Part shown: piece by piece, positions 7,197 through 13,884 of the stretch
Layout: every line of letters starts with the position of its first letter
Position numbering within the stretch: position 1 is the stretch's first letter
Assembly: GCA_947565875.1 (NCBI GenBank)
Contig: CANOHR010000004.1
Span: 1 to 20,164 of the forward strand
Direction of reading: 5' to 3'
Length of the DNA stretch: 20,164 nt
DNA from: an uncultured Pseudoflavonifractor sp.
GTDB lineage: Bacteria > Bacillota > Clostridia > Oscillospirales > Oscillospiraceae
Program-made: the position numbers and the translations under genes
The notes under the pieces: generated by a model
Seen by the model: only the letters and a program-made list of their open reading frames with translations
What the model was told of the DNA's origin: nothing
Database searches by the model: none

Positions 7197-7238
7197 AAAA
7201 CAGTTCGTATATTTCCCTTAAAATATACGAACTGTTTT
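7197..7238 (-). terminator. Intrinsic terminator after mntP
   Basis: A long stem (ACAGTTCGTATATTT at 7200-7214 against its exact complement at 7221-7235), extended by flanking A/T pairs to about 18 bp. It lies directly at the mntP stop codon and just upstream of the NhaC promoter. On the minus strand it ends in TTTT; on the plus strand TTTTTA follows, so it may work in both directions. Confidence 0.85.
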
Positions 7239-7798
7239 TAAAATGAAGGTCCCAAAAGGTGTTCCAGCAAAATTTTTAAGCCGATGGCGATCAGGACCAG
7301 GCCCCCCAGAAAGGTGGCCCGGCGCTGAAAGAGTTGCCCCAGTCTCCGGCCTAAAAGGCCCCCCAGCATAGCCAGGGTAAAGGCCACAAGACCAATAATG
7401 AGGGCGGAGAGCAGGATCTTGGCGTCGGTAAAGGCCAGGGAGACTCCCACCGCCAGGGCGTCAATACTGGTAGCCAGGGCCAGAAGGAAAAGGCGGCGGA
7501 CTGAAAGGTCGGTGACGGCCTCCCCCTCTCCGCCGGAAAGGGCCTCGTGGATCATGCTGCCGCCGATAAGGGCCAGAAGGCCGAAGGCGATCCAGTGGTC
7601 TACCGCCTCTATGTAGGTCTTTACGCTGGAGCCCAGAAACCAGCCGGCCAAGGGCATGGCAAACTGGAAAAAACCGCACCAGGCACCAATACGGGCGGCC
7701 TGTCTGGGACCAAAGCCGGGGACGGCAATGCCGGTGGAGACGGAGACGGCAAAGGCGTCCATAGCCAGACTCAGAGCAATAAGAAAGATCTCAAGCAA
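7238..7798 (-). CDS. mntP: Putative manganese efflux pump MntP
   Basis: A 186-residue membrane protein that exports Mn2+ and protects against manganese excess. The start is taken as TTG at 7798, because AAGGAGGGG lies 7 bases upstream. The longer frame from ATG 7864 would add 22 residues of non-membrane sequence ahead of that ribosome-binding site. Two inverted halves are visible: SLAMDAFAVSVSTG (10-23, D14) and LATSIDALAVGVSLAF (108-123, D113). The paired aspartates are the metal-handling residues of the family. Six hydrophobic segments and the length fit MntP (about 185-190). It is a single-gene unit with its own promoter and terminator. The short leader leaves no room for a yybP-ykoY manganese riboswitch. 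Confidence 0.92.
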   Translation of the reverse strand: MLEIFLIALSLAMDAFAVSVSTGIAVPGFGPRQAARIGAWCGFFQFAMPLAGWFLGSSVKTYIEAVDHWIAFGLLALIGGSMIHEALSGGEGEAVTDLSVRRLFLLALATSIDALAVGVSLAFTDAKILLSALIIGLVAFTLAMLGGLLGRRLGQLFQRRATFLGGLVLIAIGLKILLEHLLGPSF

Positions 7799-7835
7799 AG
7801 GGACCCCTCCTTGAAAAGAGCGGATATGGAAATAC

Positions 7836-7864
7836 AGTGTAGCATATTTGAAAGGGAAGGGCAA
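7836..7864 (-). promoter_or_regulatory. Promoter of mntP
   Basis: On the minus strand, -35 TTGCCC (7859-7864) and -10 TACACT (7836-7841) with a 17-base spacer. Transcription would start about 30 bases before the TTG start. Confidence 0.6.
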
Positions 7865-7889
7865 TATGAACTCAAGGGAAAAAGAATAT

Positions 7890-7920
7890 GAAAAGGGCCG
7901 GGGGTGACCCGGCCCTTTTC
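7890..7920. terminator. Terminator-like hairpin (left copy)
   Basis: A perfect 13-bp stem, GAAAAGGGCCGGG (7890-7902) with CCCGGCCCTTTTC (7908-7920), loop GGTGA. It directly borders the left copy of the duplicated tadA 3' unit, just as 8454-8483 borders the right copy. U tracts are short on both strands. Confidence 0.7.
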
Positions 7921-8046
7921 ACAAGGAAAGAGGATAGAATGAAATGAAAAAGAAATGTCTCTTGCAAGTGTTATAATACAGGACAGTTGTAAACGAAGCT
8001 AACAAAAGTTGTTACAAAAGGATTAAATCTCGGGAATTTTCTGTCG
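7921..8046 (-). pseudogene. Decayed duplicate of the tadA 3' end and its 3' UTR
   Basis: This 126-bp stretch aligns along its whole length with 8484-8611, the 3' end of tadA and its trailer. Shared blocks include AGGATAGAATGAAA, AATACAGG against CATACAGG, AGTTGTTAC, ATTAAATCTCGGGA and CTGTCG. Read on the minus strand into the stop codon at 8023-8025, the remnant gives RLLPHITEIRQKIPEI, against RLLTDFFTQARQRSPEI for intact TadA. It is a relic of an old partial duplication and is not expressed as protein. A terminator hairpin follows it, as in the intact copy. Confidence 0.6.
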
Positions 8047-8077
8047 TATTTCGGTAATGTGGGGAAGGAGGCGTGGT

Positions 8078-8152
8078 GGACGGCGGGGGGCTGATAGCCG
8101 TCCCTACACAACACGGTCATCACAAATTTGTAGGGGCGCACATTGTGCGCCC
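8078..8152. repeat. Inverted pair of GTAG-headed palindromes
   Basis: Left element: CTAC (8104-8107) preceded by GGACGGC (8078-8084) and GCCGTCC (8097-8103). Right element: GTAG (8130-8133) followed by GGGCGCACA and TGTGCGCCC (8134-8152), a 9-bp stem. The heads point away from each other 22 bases apart, the arrangement seen at 5208-5236. Confidence 0.65.
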
Positions 8153-8354
8153 GACAGAAATGGGATACCCTCTCGTGTAAGGCGGGGGCTGGCAAGCACT
8201 GCCCCCCGCCGCAAGGTGGTGCTGTGTTGGCCGGGCCTGAAAGAGAGCCGTGTCAGGCTCCGCAATGGTCTGGACGACGGCGGATATAGGCCCCTCCGCC
8301 CCACTTCCTTCGGTCGTGCGGTCCCCTTCGGCATCGGCTACGCCGAATTCCGCA

Positions 8355-8398
8355 AAATCCCCATAAGGGGCAAAAAGGCATGCCCCTTATGGGGATTT
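8355..8398. repeat. Long perfect hairpin in the mntP-tadA gap
   Basis: An 18-bp perfect stem, AAATCCCCATAAGGGGCA (8355-8372) with its complement (8381-8398), and an 8-base loop. It continues outward with one mismatch (CCGCA against CGCTCC). No U tract follows on either strand, so it is not a standard terminator. The surrounding 8160-8450 sequence resembles a non-coding repeat rather than a gene. Confidence 0.7.
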
Positions 8399-8453
8399 CG
8401 CTCCACTCCGGGTCTTATCCCACCGTCAGACCATTGCTCCACCCTTCGAATAC

Positions 8454-8483
8454 AAAAAAGCAGCGGGCCACCGCTGCTTTTTT
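8454..8483. terminator. Bidirectional terminator downstream of tadA
   Basis: AAAAAAGCAGCGG (8454-8466) pairs perfectly with CCGCTGCTTTTTT (8471-8483) around loop GCCA. The six-base A and T runs give a U tract in either direction. It lies about 105 bases after the tadA stop. Confidence 0.88.
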
Positions 8484-8611
8484 GTAAAAGGATTGGAGGA
8501 TAGAATGAAAAGAAGATCGTTCCTTTGCACAGTGTTTAGCATACAGGGGAATTGTTAAAAAGAAAAACCTCAGTTGTTACCAATGTATTAAATCTCGGGA
8601 GAACGCTGTCG
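8484..8611 (-). repeat. Right copy of the duplicated tadA 3' unit
   Basis: This segment is the last codons of tadA (8588-8611) plus its 3' trailer up to the terminator. It is the intact counterpart of the decayed copy at 7921-8046, in the same orientation, with small insertions and deletions between them. Confidence 0.6.
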
Positions 8612-9052
8612 GGCTTGGGTAAAAAAGTCGGTAAGGAGCCGGGCGCACTCCTCCTCCAAAGGTCCCCGGAAGATGCGGGGGTGAACGCCAAAGCGTTCCT
8701 CAAAAAGGTTCAGCACCGAGCCGCAGGCGCCCATGGCCGGGTCCTTGGCGGCATAGTGAAGTTCCCCAATCCGGGCGTTGAGAATGGCTCCGGCGCACAT
8801 GGGGCAGGGCTCCAGGGTGACGTAGAGCGTTGCTTTGCCCAGCCGCCATCCACCCACGCTCCGGCAGGCCTGGCGGATGGCGGCAAGCTCTGCGTGGCCC
8901 AGAGCGTCCTTGTCTCTCTCCCGGCGGTTTCGCCCCTCCCCAATGATACGTCCGTCCTCCCAGACAATGACGCAGCCCACGGGGACCTCCCCATCGGCCA
9001 GGGCCTCCCGGGCCAGTTCCAGGGCCCGGGACATATACTCTTGGTCGGTCAT
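8588..9052 (-). CDS. tadA: tRNA-specific adenosine deaminase
   Basis: A 154-residue zinc enzyme that converts the wobble adenosine of tRNA-Arg(ACG) to inosine. The start at 9052 is chosen because GGAGGG stands 8 bases upstream; ATG at 9067 overlaps that ribosome-binding site. The cytidine/adenosine deaminase motifs are complete: HAE (H53, catalytic E55) and PCPMCAGA (zinc cysteines C83 and C86). EVPVGCVIV (22-30) is the usual first strand. Length matches the family. It is separated from mfd by a 134-bp inverted-repeat element that carries no obvious promoter, so it may depend on read-through from mfd. Its 3' end has been duplicated downstream. Confidence 0.95.
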   Translation of the reverse strand: MTDQEYMSRALELAREALADGEVPVGCVIVWEDGRIIGEGRNRRERDKDALGHAELAAIRQACRSVGGWRLGKATLYVTLEPCPMCAGAILNARIGELHYAAKDPAMGACGSVLNLFEERFGVHPRIFRGPLEEECARLLTDFFTQARQRSPEI

Positions 9053-9070
9053 GGAATATCCCTCCATTGG

Positions 9071-9204
9071 TGTGTAGGGGCGCACAGTGTGCGCCCGCGT
9101 CGGCTGCGGGAAGCCCTGGGCGGGCGCACGATACCCGCAAGGGGTACGCCCCATCCGTAATGTCGCTTCGCGTCAAACGGCTGGGCAGTGTGCGCCCCTA
9201 CACA
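9071..9204. repeat. REPIN/MITE-like element with 16-bp inverted ends
   Basis: TGTGTAGGGGCGCACA at 9071-9086 is repeated as its exact reverse complement at 9189-9204. The left end contains a GTAG head followed by a near-perfect hairpin (GGGCGCACA, G, TGTGCGCCC, 9078-9096). The right end has the same head, then a shorter GGGC/GCCC stem. The 134-bp unit has no reading frame for a transposase. It fills the mfd-tadA gap and its right end contains the mfd stop codon. Confidence 0.75.
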
Positions 9205-12200
9205 TCCTCCGCCGTTTTGCTGTAATCCTCCACCATGAGCCGGGCAAACTTTAAGGGATCTTCCCCCCGCTTCAGCCGGAGGGTGAGGGCGGGCTTCTCT
9301 CCGGCGGAGAAGAGGATCCGGCCCTTCCAGCGTTCCTGGGCGCAGAGGGTGGACACACGGCACAACTCAAAGGTGTCGAGAGAAAAGATCACGTTGTTTC
9401 CCTTTTGGGTCAGTTCCTTTACACCGCACCGGGCGGCGTCGGCACGGAGGAGGGCTACCGCGATCAGATTGTTGACCTGCCGGGGGGGATCCCCATAACG
9501 GTCGATGAGTTCATCGGTAAGATCATCAGCGTCGGCCTCGCTGCGGACGAGGGCGATGCGCCGGTAAAGATCCATCCGCTGCTCCGGGGAGGGAACGTAC
9601 CGGTCGGGAATGGAGGCGGTGACCGTCAGGTCGGCGGAACATTCGGCGGGCTTTTCTACCGTTTCCCCCCGCTCGGCCAGGACCGCCTCCTCCAAAAGCT
9701 GAAGGTACATGTCGTAGCCCACGCTCATCATAAAGCCGGACTGCTCGGGCCCCAGTACGTTGCCCGCTCCCCGGATCTCCAGGTCCCGCATGGCGATCTT
9801 AAAGCCGGAGCCAAACTCGGCAAACTCCCGGATGGCGCCCAGGCGCTTGGCGGCCACCTCGCTCAAAACCTTGCCGCGGCGGTAGGTAAGGTAGGCGAAG
9901 GCCCGCCGGTTGGACCGGCCTACCCGGCCCCGGATCTGATGGAGTTGGGCAAGTCCCATCTTATCCGCATCCTCAATAATAAGGGTATTGACATTGGAGA
10001 TGTCAATGCCCGTCTCAATAATGGTGGTGCAGCACAGCACCCCCACCTCCCCCTCGGACATACGGTTCATCACGTCGCCCAGTTCCTCCTGGGTCATTTT
10101 GCCGTGGGCTACCCCTACCACGACGTCCTCCCCCAGCATTTCCTGGATCCGGGCGGCGGTTCGGGAAATGGTTTCCACCCGGTTGTGGAGATAGTAGACC
10201 TGGCCGCCCCGCTCCAACTCCCGGCGCATGGCGTCGGCAAGGACCGACCAGTCATGCTCCATCACGTAAGTCTGGACAGGCTGGCGGTCCAGAGGAGGCT
10301 CCTCCAGGGTGGACATATCCCGGATACCGGAGAGGGCCATATTGAGAGTCCGGGGGATAGGGGTGGCGGACAGGGTAAGCACATCTACCTGGCGGGAGAG
10401 TTCCTTCAGCTTTTCCTTGTGGGTGACGCCGAAACGCTGCTCTTCGTCCACCACCAAAAGTCCCAGGTTTTTGAATTGAACGTCCTTTTGAAGGAGCCGG
10501 TGGGTGCCGATGAGAAGGTCTACGCTCCCCTCGGAGAGTTTCCGCAGAGTCTCCCGCATTTGAGCGGGGGTACGGAACCGGGAGATGACCTCCACATCCA
10601 CCGGGTACTTGGCAAAGCGGCGCTTGGCGGTGAGGTAGTGCTGCCGGGCCAAAACGGTGGTGGGGACCAGAATGGCGGCTTGCTTTCCGTCCAGAACGCA
10701 CTTCATAATGGCCCGGAAGGCCACTTCGGTCTTGCCGTAGCCCACGTCGCCACAGAGAAGCCGGTCCATGGGCTTGTTCATCTCCATGTCCCGCTTGATC
10801 TCCTGAACGCAGCGAAGCTGGTCTTCGGTCTCGGTATACTCAAATTCCTCCTCAAACTCCTTCTGCCAGGGGGAGTCGGGGGAGAAGGCAAAGCCGGGCT
10901 GGCGCTGGCGCTGGGCATAGAGTTGAATGAGGCCCTTTGCCAGGTCCTGGACCGCCTTTTTGGCCCTGGACCGCTGCCGCTCCCAGTCGCCGCCCCCCAG
11001 CCGGGAGAGCTTTTTGGTCTCATTGGCGTCCTCACCGCCGCCGATATATTTGCTCATCATGTCCAGTTGGGTGGCGGGAACGTAGAGGGCGTCCGCCCCG
11101 GCGTAGGCGATCTTTACATAGTCCTTGTCCACGCCGTCCACAGGCATTTTTATCATGCCCTGATACCGGCCGATGCCGTACTGCTGGTGGACCACCAGGT
11201 CTCCCACCGAGAGGTCCGCGTAGGAGTGGAGCTTTTCCCGGTTGGTGGGGGCTTTTCCCTTTCGCTTTTTTATCGGGGCGGCAGAGCCCTCGGTAAGGAT
11301 GGCAAGGCGGATGGTGGGAAATTCCATGCCGGAGGAAAGTCCGCCGCAGCAGATCACCGCCTGTCCCGGCTGGGGAAGAGAGGAAAGTTTAAAATCCACC
11401 GCGGAGCGGACATTTTGATCCCGAAGAAGCGCCTGCAAATTAAGACATCTCTGTTCGCTGCCTGCCAGCACCACCACGGAAAAGCCGGCGGTAAGGTAGT
11501 GGCTGAGGTCGGAGACGGCGGTCTCCAGACTTACGCCGTAGGGAGAAAGCTGTTTGGCGGTGAGCGCTAAAAGCTGCCGGGGACGCTGAGGATATTGGGA
11601 GGAGGTAAAGGGATCCAGATAGGCCACCGCCCACTCCTCCAAGGCGGCGGTAAGTTCCTCCGGGGTCAGGCAAAACCGGCCCAACTCGGGAAGGAGAACT
11701 CCGCTTTCCGCCAGGGCGGTCACATCCTCATTTACCTGCCAAAGTTCATTTTTGCACCGTTCCATAAAGCGGGGGCTGTCACTGATAAGAACGGCCGCAT
11801 CGGGGGGAAGATAGTCTAAAGCGGTGGCCATCTTGGGATAAATAAGGGCCAAATAGCGGTCAATGGCGGGAAAGGAAAGGCCGTTTTCCAAGGCCTCCTT
11901 GTCCTGGGCCAGGGTGACAAGAAGCTGGTCGGAAGAGCCTTTTTTTACCGCCGCGGCCAGCCGCTGGTCCAGCGCAGTGACCAGGCCCATGCTCCCGCCG
12001 GGGGCAAACTGAGGAAGGACCTCGGCGGCGGGGAGGATCCGGGCCTCCTGAAGCTGTTCGGTCCGGCGCTGGGTGGAAACGTCAAAGAGGCCCATGGAGT
12101 CCACGTCATCGCCAAAAAACTCTATCCGCACTGGCTGAGGGTGAGCGGGGGAAAAGAAGTCCAGGATCCCACCCCGAAGGGCAAACTGTCCGATACCCTC

Positions 12201-12701
12201 CACCTGGTCACAGCGGGAATAGCCTGCGGCGGTAAGGGATTCCGCCAATTCATTCAGATCATACCTCTCCTCCATTTTCAGGACCAGGCTGGCCTGGGTA
12301 AGAAGCTGGGGAGGCATGGTCCGCTGGATCAAAGCCTCAGCCGGAGCCACCAGGAAGGGGACAGAACCCTGGGCCAAAGCCCATAGGGTACGGAGCCGAA
12401 GTTGTTCCCACTGGCGAGAAACTACGGCGGCATTATGAAAGGTGAACTCCCGGGAGGGCAGGGTAAGGACCTCCTTCCCGGTAAGAGAGCGAAGGTCGGA
12501 GGCCATGCGCTGGCACTCGGCGTCGTCGGCGCAGAGTAGGGCCACCGTCCGCCCCGACTGCTTTCGCAGGGCGGCGGCAAAGTAGGCCCGGTGGGCACCG
12601 GACAGGCCGCTGACCGCCACGGGAGAAAGGCCGTTATCCAATGCGGCGGCAAGCTGCTGAAATTCAGGGAGCTGGGAAAGGGCGAAAAGAAGCTGCTGCA
12701 T
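9198..12701 (-). CDS. mfd: Transcription-repair coupling factor Mfd
   Basis: A 1167-residue ATP-dependent translocase that removes stalled RNA polymerase and recruits UvrA to the lesion. Start 12701 follows GGAGG at 6 bases; the open frame reaching 12821 lacks such a signal. Seen in order: UvrB-like N-terminal region, the RNA-polymerase-interacting domain beginning LSVGDLVVHQQYGIGRYQG (around residue 500), Walker A GDVGYGKT (651-658), Walker B/DEEQ box VVDEEQRFGV (D752), SATPIPRT (about 780), then the second RecA lobe (HNRVETI, IIETGIDISNVNTLIIEDAD, GRVGRS) and the C-terminal autoinhibitory TRCF domain. Length is normal for the family. Its TAG stop lies inside the end of the 9071-9204 repeat. 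Confidence 0.98.
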   Translation of the reverse strand: MQQLLFALSQLPEFQQLAAALDNGLSPVAVSGLSGAHRAYFAAALRKQSGRTVALLCADDAECQRMASDLRSLTGKEVLTLPSREFTFHNAAVVSRQWEQLRLRTLWALAQGSVPFLVAPAEALIQRTMPPQLLTQASLVLKMEERYDLNELAESLTAAGYSRCDQVEGIGQFALRGGILDFFSPAHPQPVRIEFFGDDVDSMGLFDVSTQRRTEQLQEARILPAAEVLPQFAPGGSMGLVTALDQRLAAAVKKGSSDQLLVTLAQDKEALENGLSFPAIDRYLALIYPKMATALDYLPPDAAVLISDSPRFMERCKNELWQVNEDVTALAESGVLLPELGRFCLTPEELTAALEEWAVAYLDPFTSSQYPQRPRQLLALTAKQLSPYGVSLETAVSDLSHYLTAGFSVVVLAGSEQRCLNLQALLRDQNVRSAVDFKLSSLPQPGQAVICCGGLSSGMEFPTIRLAILTEGSAAPIKKRKGKAPTNREKLHSYADLSVGDLVVHQQYGIGRYQGMIKMPVDGVDKDYVKIAYAGADALYVPATQLDMMSKYIGGGEDANETKKLSRLGGGDWERQRSRAKKAVQDLAKGLIQLYAQRQRQPGFAFSPDSPWQKEFEEEFEYTETEDQLRCVQEIKRDMEMNKPMDRLLCGDVGYGKTEVAFRAIMKCVLDGKQAAILVPTTVLARQHYLTAKRRFAKYPVDVEVISRFRTPAQMRETLRKLSEGSVDLLIGTHRLLQKDVQFKNLGLLVVDEEQRFGVTHKEKLKELSRQVDVLTLSATPIPRTLNMALSGIRDMSTLEEPPLDRQPVQTYVMEHDWSVLADAMRRELERGGQVYYLHNRVETISRTAARIQEMLGEDVVVGVAHGKMTQEELGDVMNRMSEGEVGVLCCTTIIETGIDISNVNTLIIEDADKMGLAQLHQIRGRVGRSNRRAFAYLTYRRGKVLSEVAAKRLGAIREFAEFGSGFKIAMRDLEIRGAGNVLGPEQSGFMMSVGYDMYLQLLEEAVLAERGETVEKPAECSADLTVTASIPDRYVPSPEQRMDLYRRIALVRSEADADDLTDELIDRYGDPPRQVNNLIAVALLRADAARCGVKELTQKGNNVIFSLDTFELCRVSTLCAQERWKGRILFSAGEKPALTLRLKRGEDPLKFARLMVEDYSKTAEDV

Positions 12702-12851
12702 AGGAAACCTCCGGCAAGGAAAAGGTGAGAAACGGACGCCTATGGGCCCCCCGCAAAAGCGGATCCTCAACTCGAAAGTGAAGGATATGAAGTTTGCCCC
12801 AACGACGCCGAAAGCCCCCATTCCAAAAGGAAGGGGGGTATCGGTAAAAAC

Positions 12852-12881
12852 AGTATATCATTTTTGGAGGGGAAAGGTCAA
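12852..12881 (-). promoter_or_regulatory. Promoter for mfd
   Basis: On the minus strand, -35 TTGACC (12876-12881), 18-base spacer and -10 TATACT (12852-12857). The leader to the mfd start is about 145 bases; I see no convincing regulatory structure in it. Confidence 0.65.
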
Positions 12882-12893
12882 GAGAGGATGGTC

Positions 12894-13154
12894 TTAGTCC
12901 GGAAAAGCCCGGCAGATCAGCACCGCCATCTCCCAGAACCAGCCCTTGGGCAAAGGCAAAGCCGGCGGTCCGGGCATATTGGGGCTCCTGGGAAAGGTCG
13001 GAAAAGGTTGGGATCCCAGGGTCAAAGTTATTGGGGAAGGCGGTCTCTACCAAGGTGTGCAGCACCTCCATCCGGGTGGCCTGGTCGCCAAGGCGGAAAA
13101 GGAGGGCCTCCGGCTCCTGGCAAAGGAAAAAGTGGACAAAAAAATTTTCCCCAC
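12894..13154 (-). pseudogene. Small frameshifted gene between pth and mfd
   Basis: A coding-like minus-strand segment that is not continuous in one frame. The main frame reads FLCQEPEALLFRLGDQATR, then MEVLHTLVETAFPNNFDP (ATG at 13071), then QEPQYARTAGFAFAQG. At a GGG run (12943-12945) the sensible continuation moves by one base to GWFWEMAVLICRAFPD and a TAA stop at 12894-12896. Upstream, a T7 run (13138-13144) separates this frame from a GTG (13154) that would give MGKIF. Removing one G and adding one T would produce a protein of about 87 residues. No ribosome-binding site is evident before the GTG. I do not recognise the family. Bacillus has fin (yabK) at this place, but the CxxC zinc-ribbon residues of Fin are absent. 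It could be a true pseudogene, a sequencing error, or a protein starting at 13071. Confidence 0.45.
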
Positions 13155-13177
13155 CGCAGGGTGGGGAAAGGGGGAGG

Positions 13178-13771
13178 TCAATTGAATTTACTCATAGTTT
13201 TGTCGGAACCTTCTTTTATATAACACTCTACCGCCTGGGCGGCCCGCTTGACCGCCTCGTCGACGGCTTTCCGGTCCTCCCCCTGGGGCTTGCCCAGGAC
13301 CCAGTCGGCCATATCGTAGTCGGGGTGGGGCTTTCCGCCGACCCCGATGCGGATCCGGGGAAAGTTCTCGGTGTGAAGATGGGCGATGATATTCTTTAAG
13401 CCATTGTGTCCCCCCGCCGAACCGCCGGGGCGGATCCGCAGCTTGCCTGGGGGAAGGGAGACCTCATCGGAGAGGACAATGATATGGTCGGGGGGGATCT
13501 TATAAAAGGCGGCGGCGGGCTCTACCGCCTCCCCGGACAGGTTCATATAGGTCACCGGCTTCATGAGCAGCACATTTTCCCCGCCCAAAGCGGCGGCGTT
13601 GGTAAGGGCTTTAAATTTCAGCCGCTGGATAGGAATGTTCAGCCCCTCAGCGATCTCGTCGATCACATCAAAGCCTACATTGTGCCGGGTATGCTCGTAC
13701 TGGTCGCCCATATTGCCCAAGCCCACCACCAGCCAAGTGACAGGTCCCTTGGGCTTATTAAAGAAAAACAT
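13178..13771 (-). CDS. pth: Peptidyl-tRNA hydrolase
   Basis: A 197-residue cytosolic esterase that releases tRNA from peptidyl-tRNA dropped by ribosomes. The start at 13771 has GGAGGG 6 bases upstream. Catalytic and binding residues are visible: WLVVGLGN (N20), TRHNVGF (catalytic H30), MKPVTYMNLSG (N77), SDEVSLPPGKLR (D102) and GGSAGGHNGLKN (N123). The C-terminal helix carries the usual AVDEAVKRAAQAV. Length fits the family (about 185-200). It follows prs by 113 bases, a gap that holds a GTAG palindrome and a terminator-like hairpin. The frameshifted small gene and mfd follow it. Confidence 0.96.
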   Translation of the reverse strand: MFFFNKPKGPVTWLVVGLGNMGDQYEHTRHNVGFDVIDEIAEGLNIPIQRLKFKALTNAAALGGENVLLMKPVTYMNLSGEAVEPAAAFYKIPPDHIIVLSDEVSLPPGKLRIRPGGSAGGHNGLKNIIAHLHTENFPRIRIGVGGKPHPDYDMADWVLGKPQGEDRKAVDEAVKRAAQAVECYIKEGSDKTMSKFN

Positions 13772-13795
13772 GATAACCCTCCAAAAGATCATACT

Positions 13796-13811
13796 GTAGG
13801 GGCGCCTGCCC
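13796..13811 (+). repeat. Single GTAG-headed palindrome upstream of pth
   Basis: GTAG (13796-13799) followed by GGGC, loop GCCT, GCCC (13800-13811). It ends 25 bases upstream of the pth start, close to its ribosome-binding site. The head is the same TGTAGGGGCG as in the other copies. Confidence 0.5.
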
Positions 13812-13831
13812 CCAGCCACCCGTTAGGGGGC

Positions 13832-13864
13832 AAAAAAAGGGAGCAGGGCGGCGCGGCGCCCTGC
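13832..13864 (-). terminator. Possible terminator or attenuator between prs and pth
   Basis: GCAGGGCG (13843-13850) pairs with CGCCCTGC (13857-13864) around a 6-base loop. On the minus strand the stem is followed, after four bases, by seven T. This would reduce read-through from glmU-prs into pth and mfd. It may explain why mfd has its own promoter. Confidence 0.5.
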
Positions 13865-13884
13865 CCCGTGGGGAGTCGATCCCT

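Larger units (their letters stand above)
7865..8587. other. Gene-free 0.7-kb region between mntP and tadA
   Basis: No convincing coding sequence is seen on either strand. The longest open frames (plus 8057-8503, minus 8104-8334) cross palindromes, have no ribosome-binding site at their starts and have low-complexity translations. The region holds two terminator hairpins (7890-7920, 8454-8483), two diverged copies of a tadA 3'-end unit (7921-8046, 8484-8611), an inverted pair of GTAG-headed palindromes (8078-8152), and a long hairpin (8355-8398). It reads as an accretion of repeats behind tadA. Confidence 0.7.

Noticed and set aside
7799..7835. yybP-ykoY manganese riboswitch ahead of mntP
   Set aside because: The mapped promoter leaves a leader far too short for the aptamer.
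8057..8503. Open frames in the mntP-tadA gap (plus 8057-8503, minus 8104-8334)
   Set aside because: They run through palindromic repeats and a terminator, lack ribosome-binding sites and show no protein-like pattern.
8505..8558. 17-residue plus-strand ORF (MKRRSFLCTVFSIQGNC) behind a GGAGG site
   Set aside because: It lies just after a strong terminator with no promoter. The matching ORF in the duplicate copy (7944-7976) has a different length and sequence, so no selection for a peptide is visible.
7921..8587. Signal recognition particle RNA next to tadA
   Set aside because: This RNA gene is often beside tadA in Firmicutes, but the conserved GGAAGGAAGCAGCC core is absent on both strands.
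9405..11570. 721-codon plus-strand open frame opposite mfd
   Set aside because: Antisense shadow caused by codon bias in mfd. No start signal or recognisable domain.
12664..13071. 136-codon minus-strand frame running past the small gene into mfd
   Set aside because: The part after about 12943 loses protein character and crosses the mfd promoter, leader and start. A one-base shift gives a better ending at 12894.
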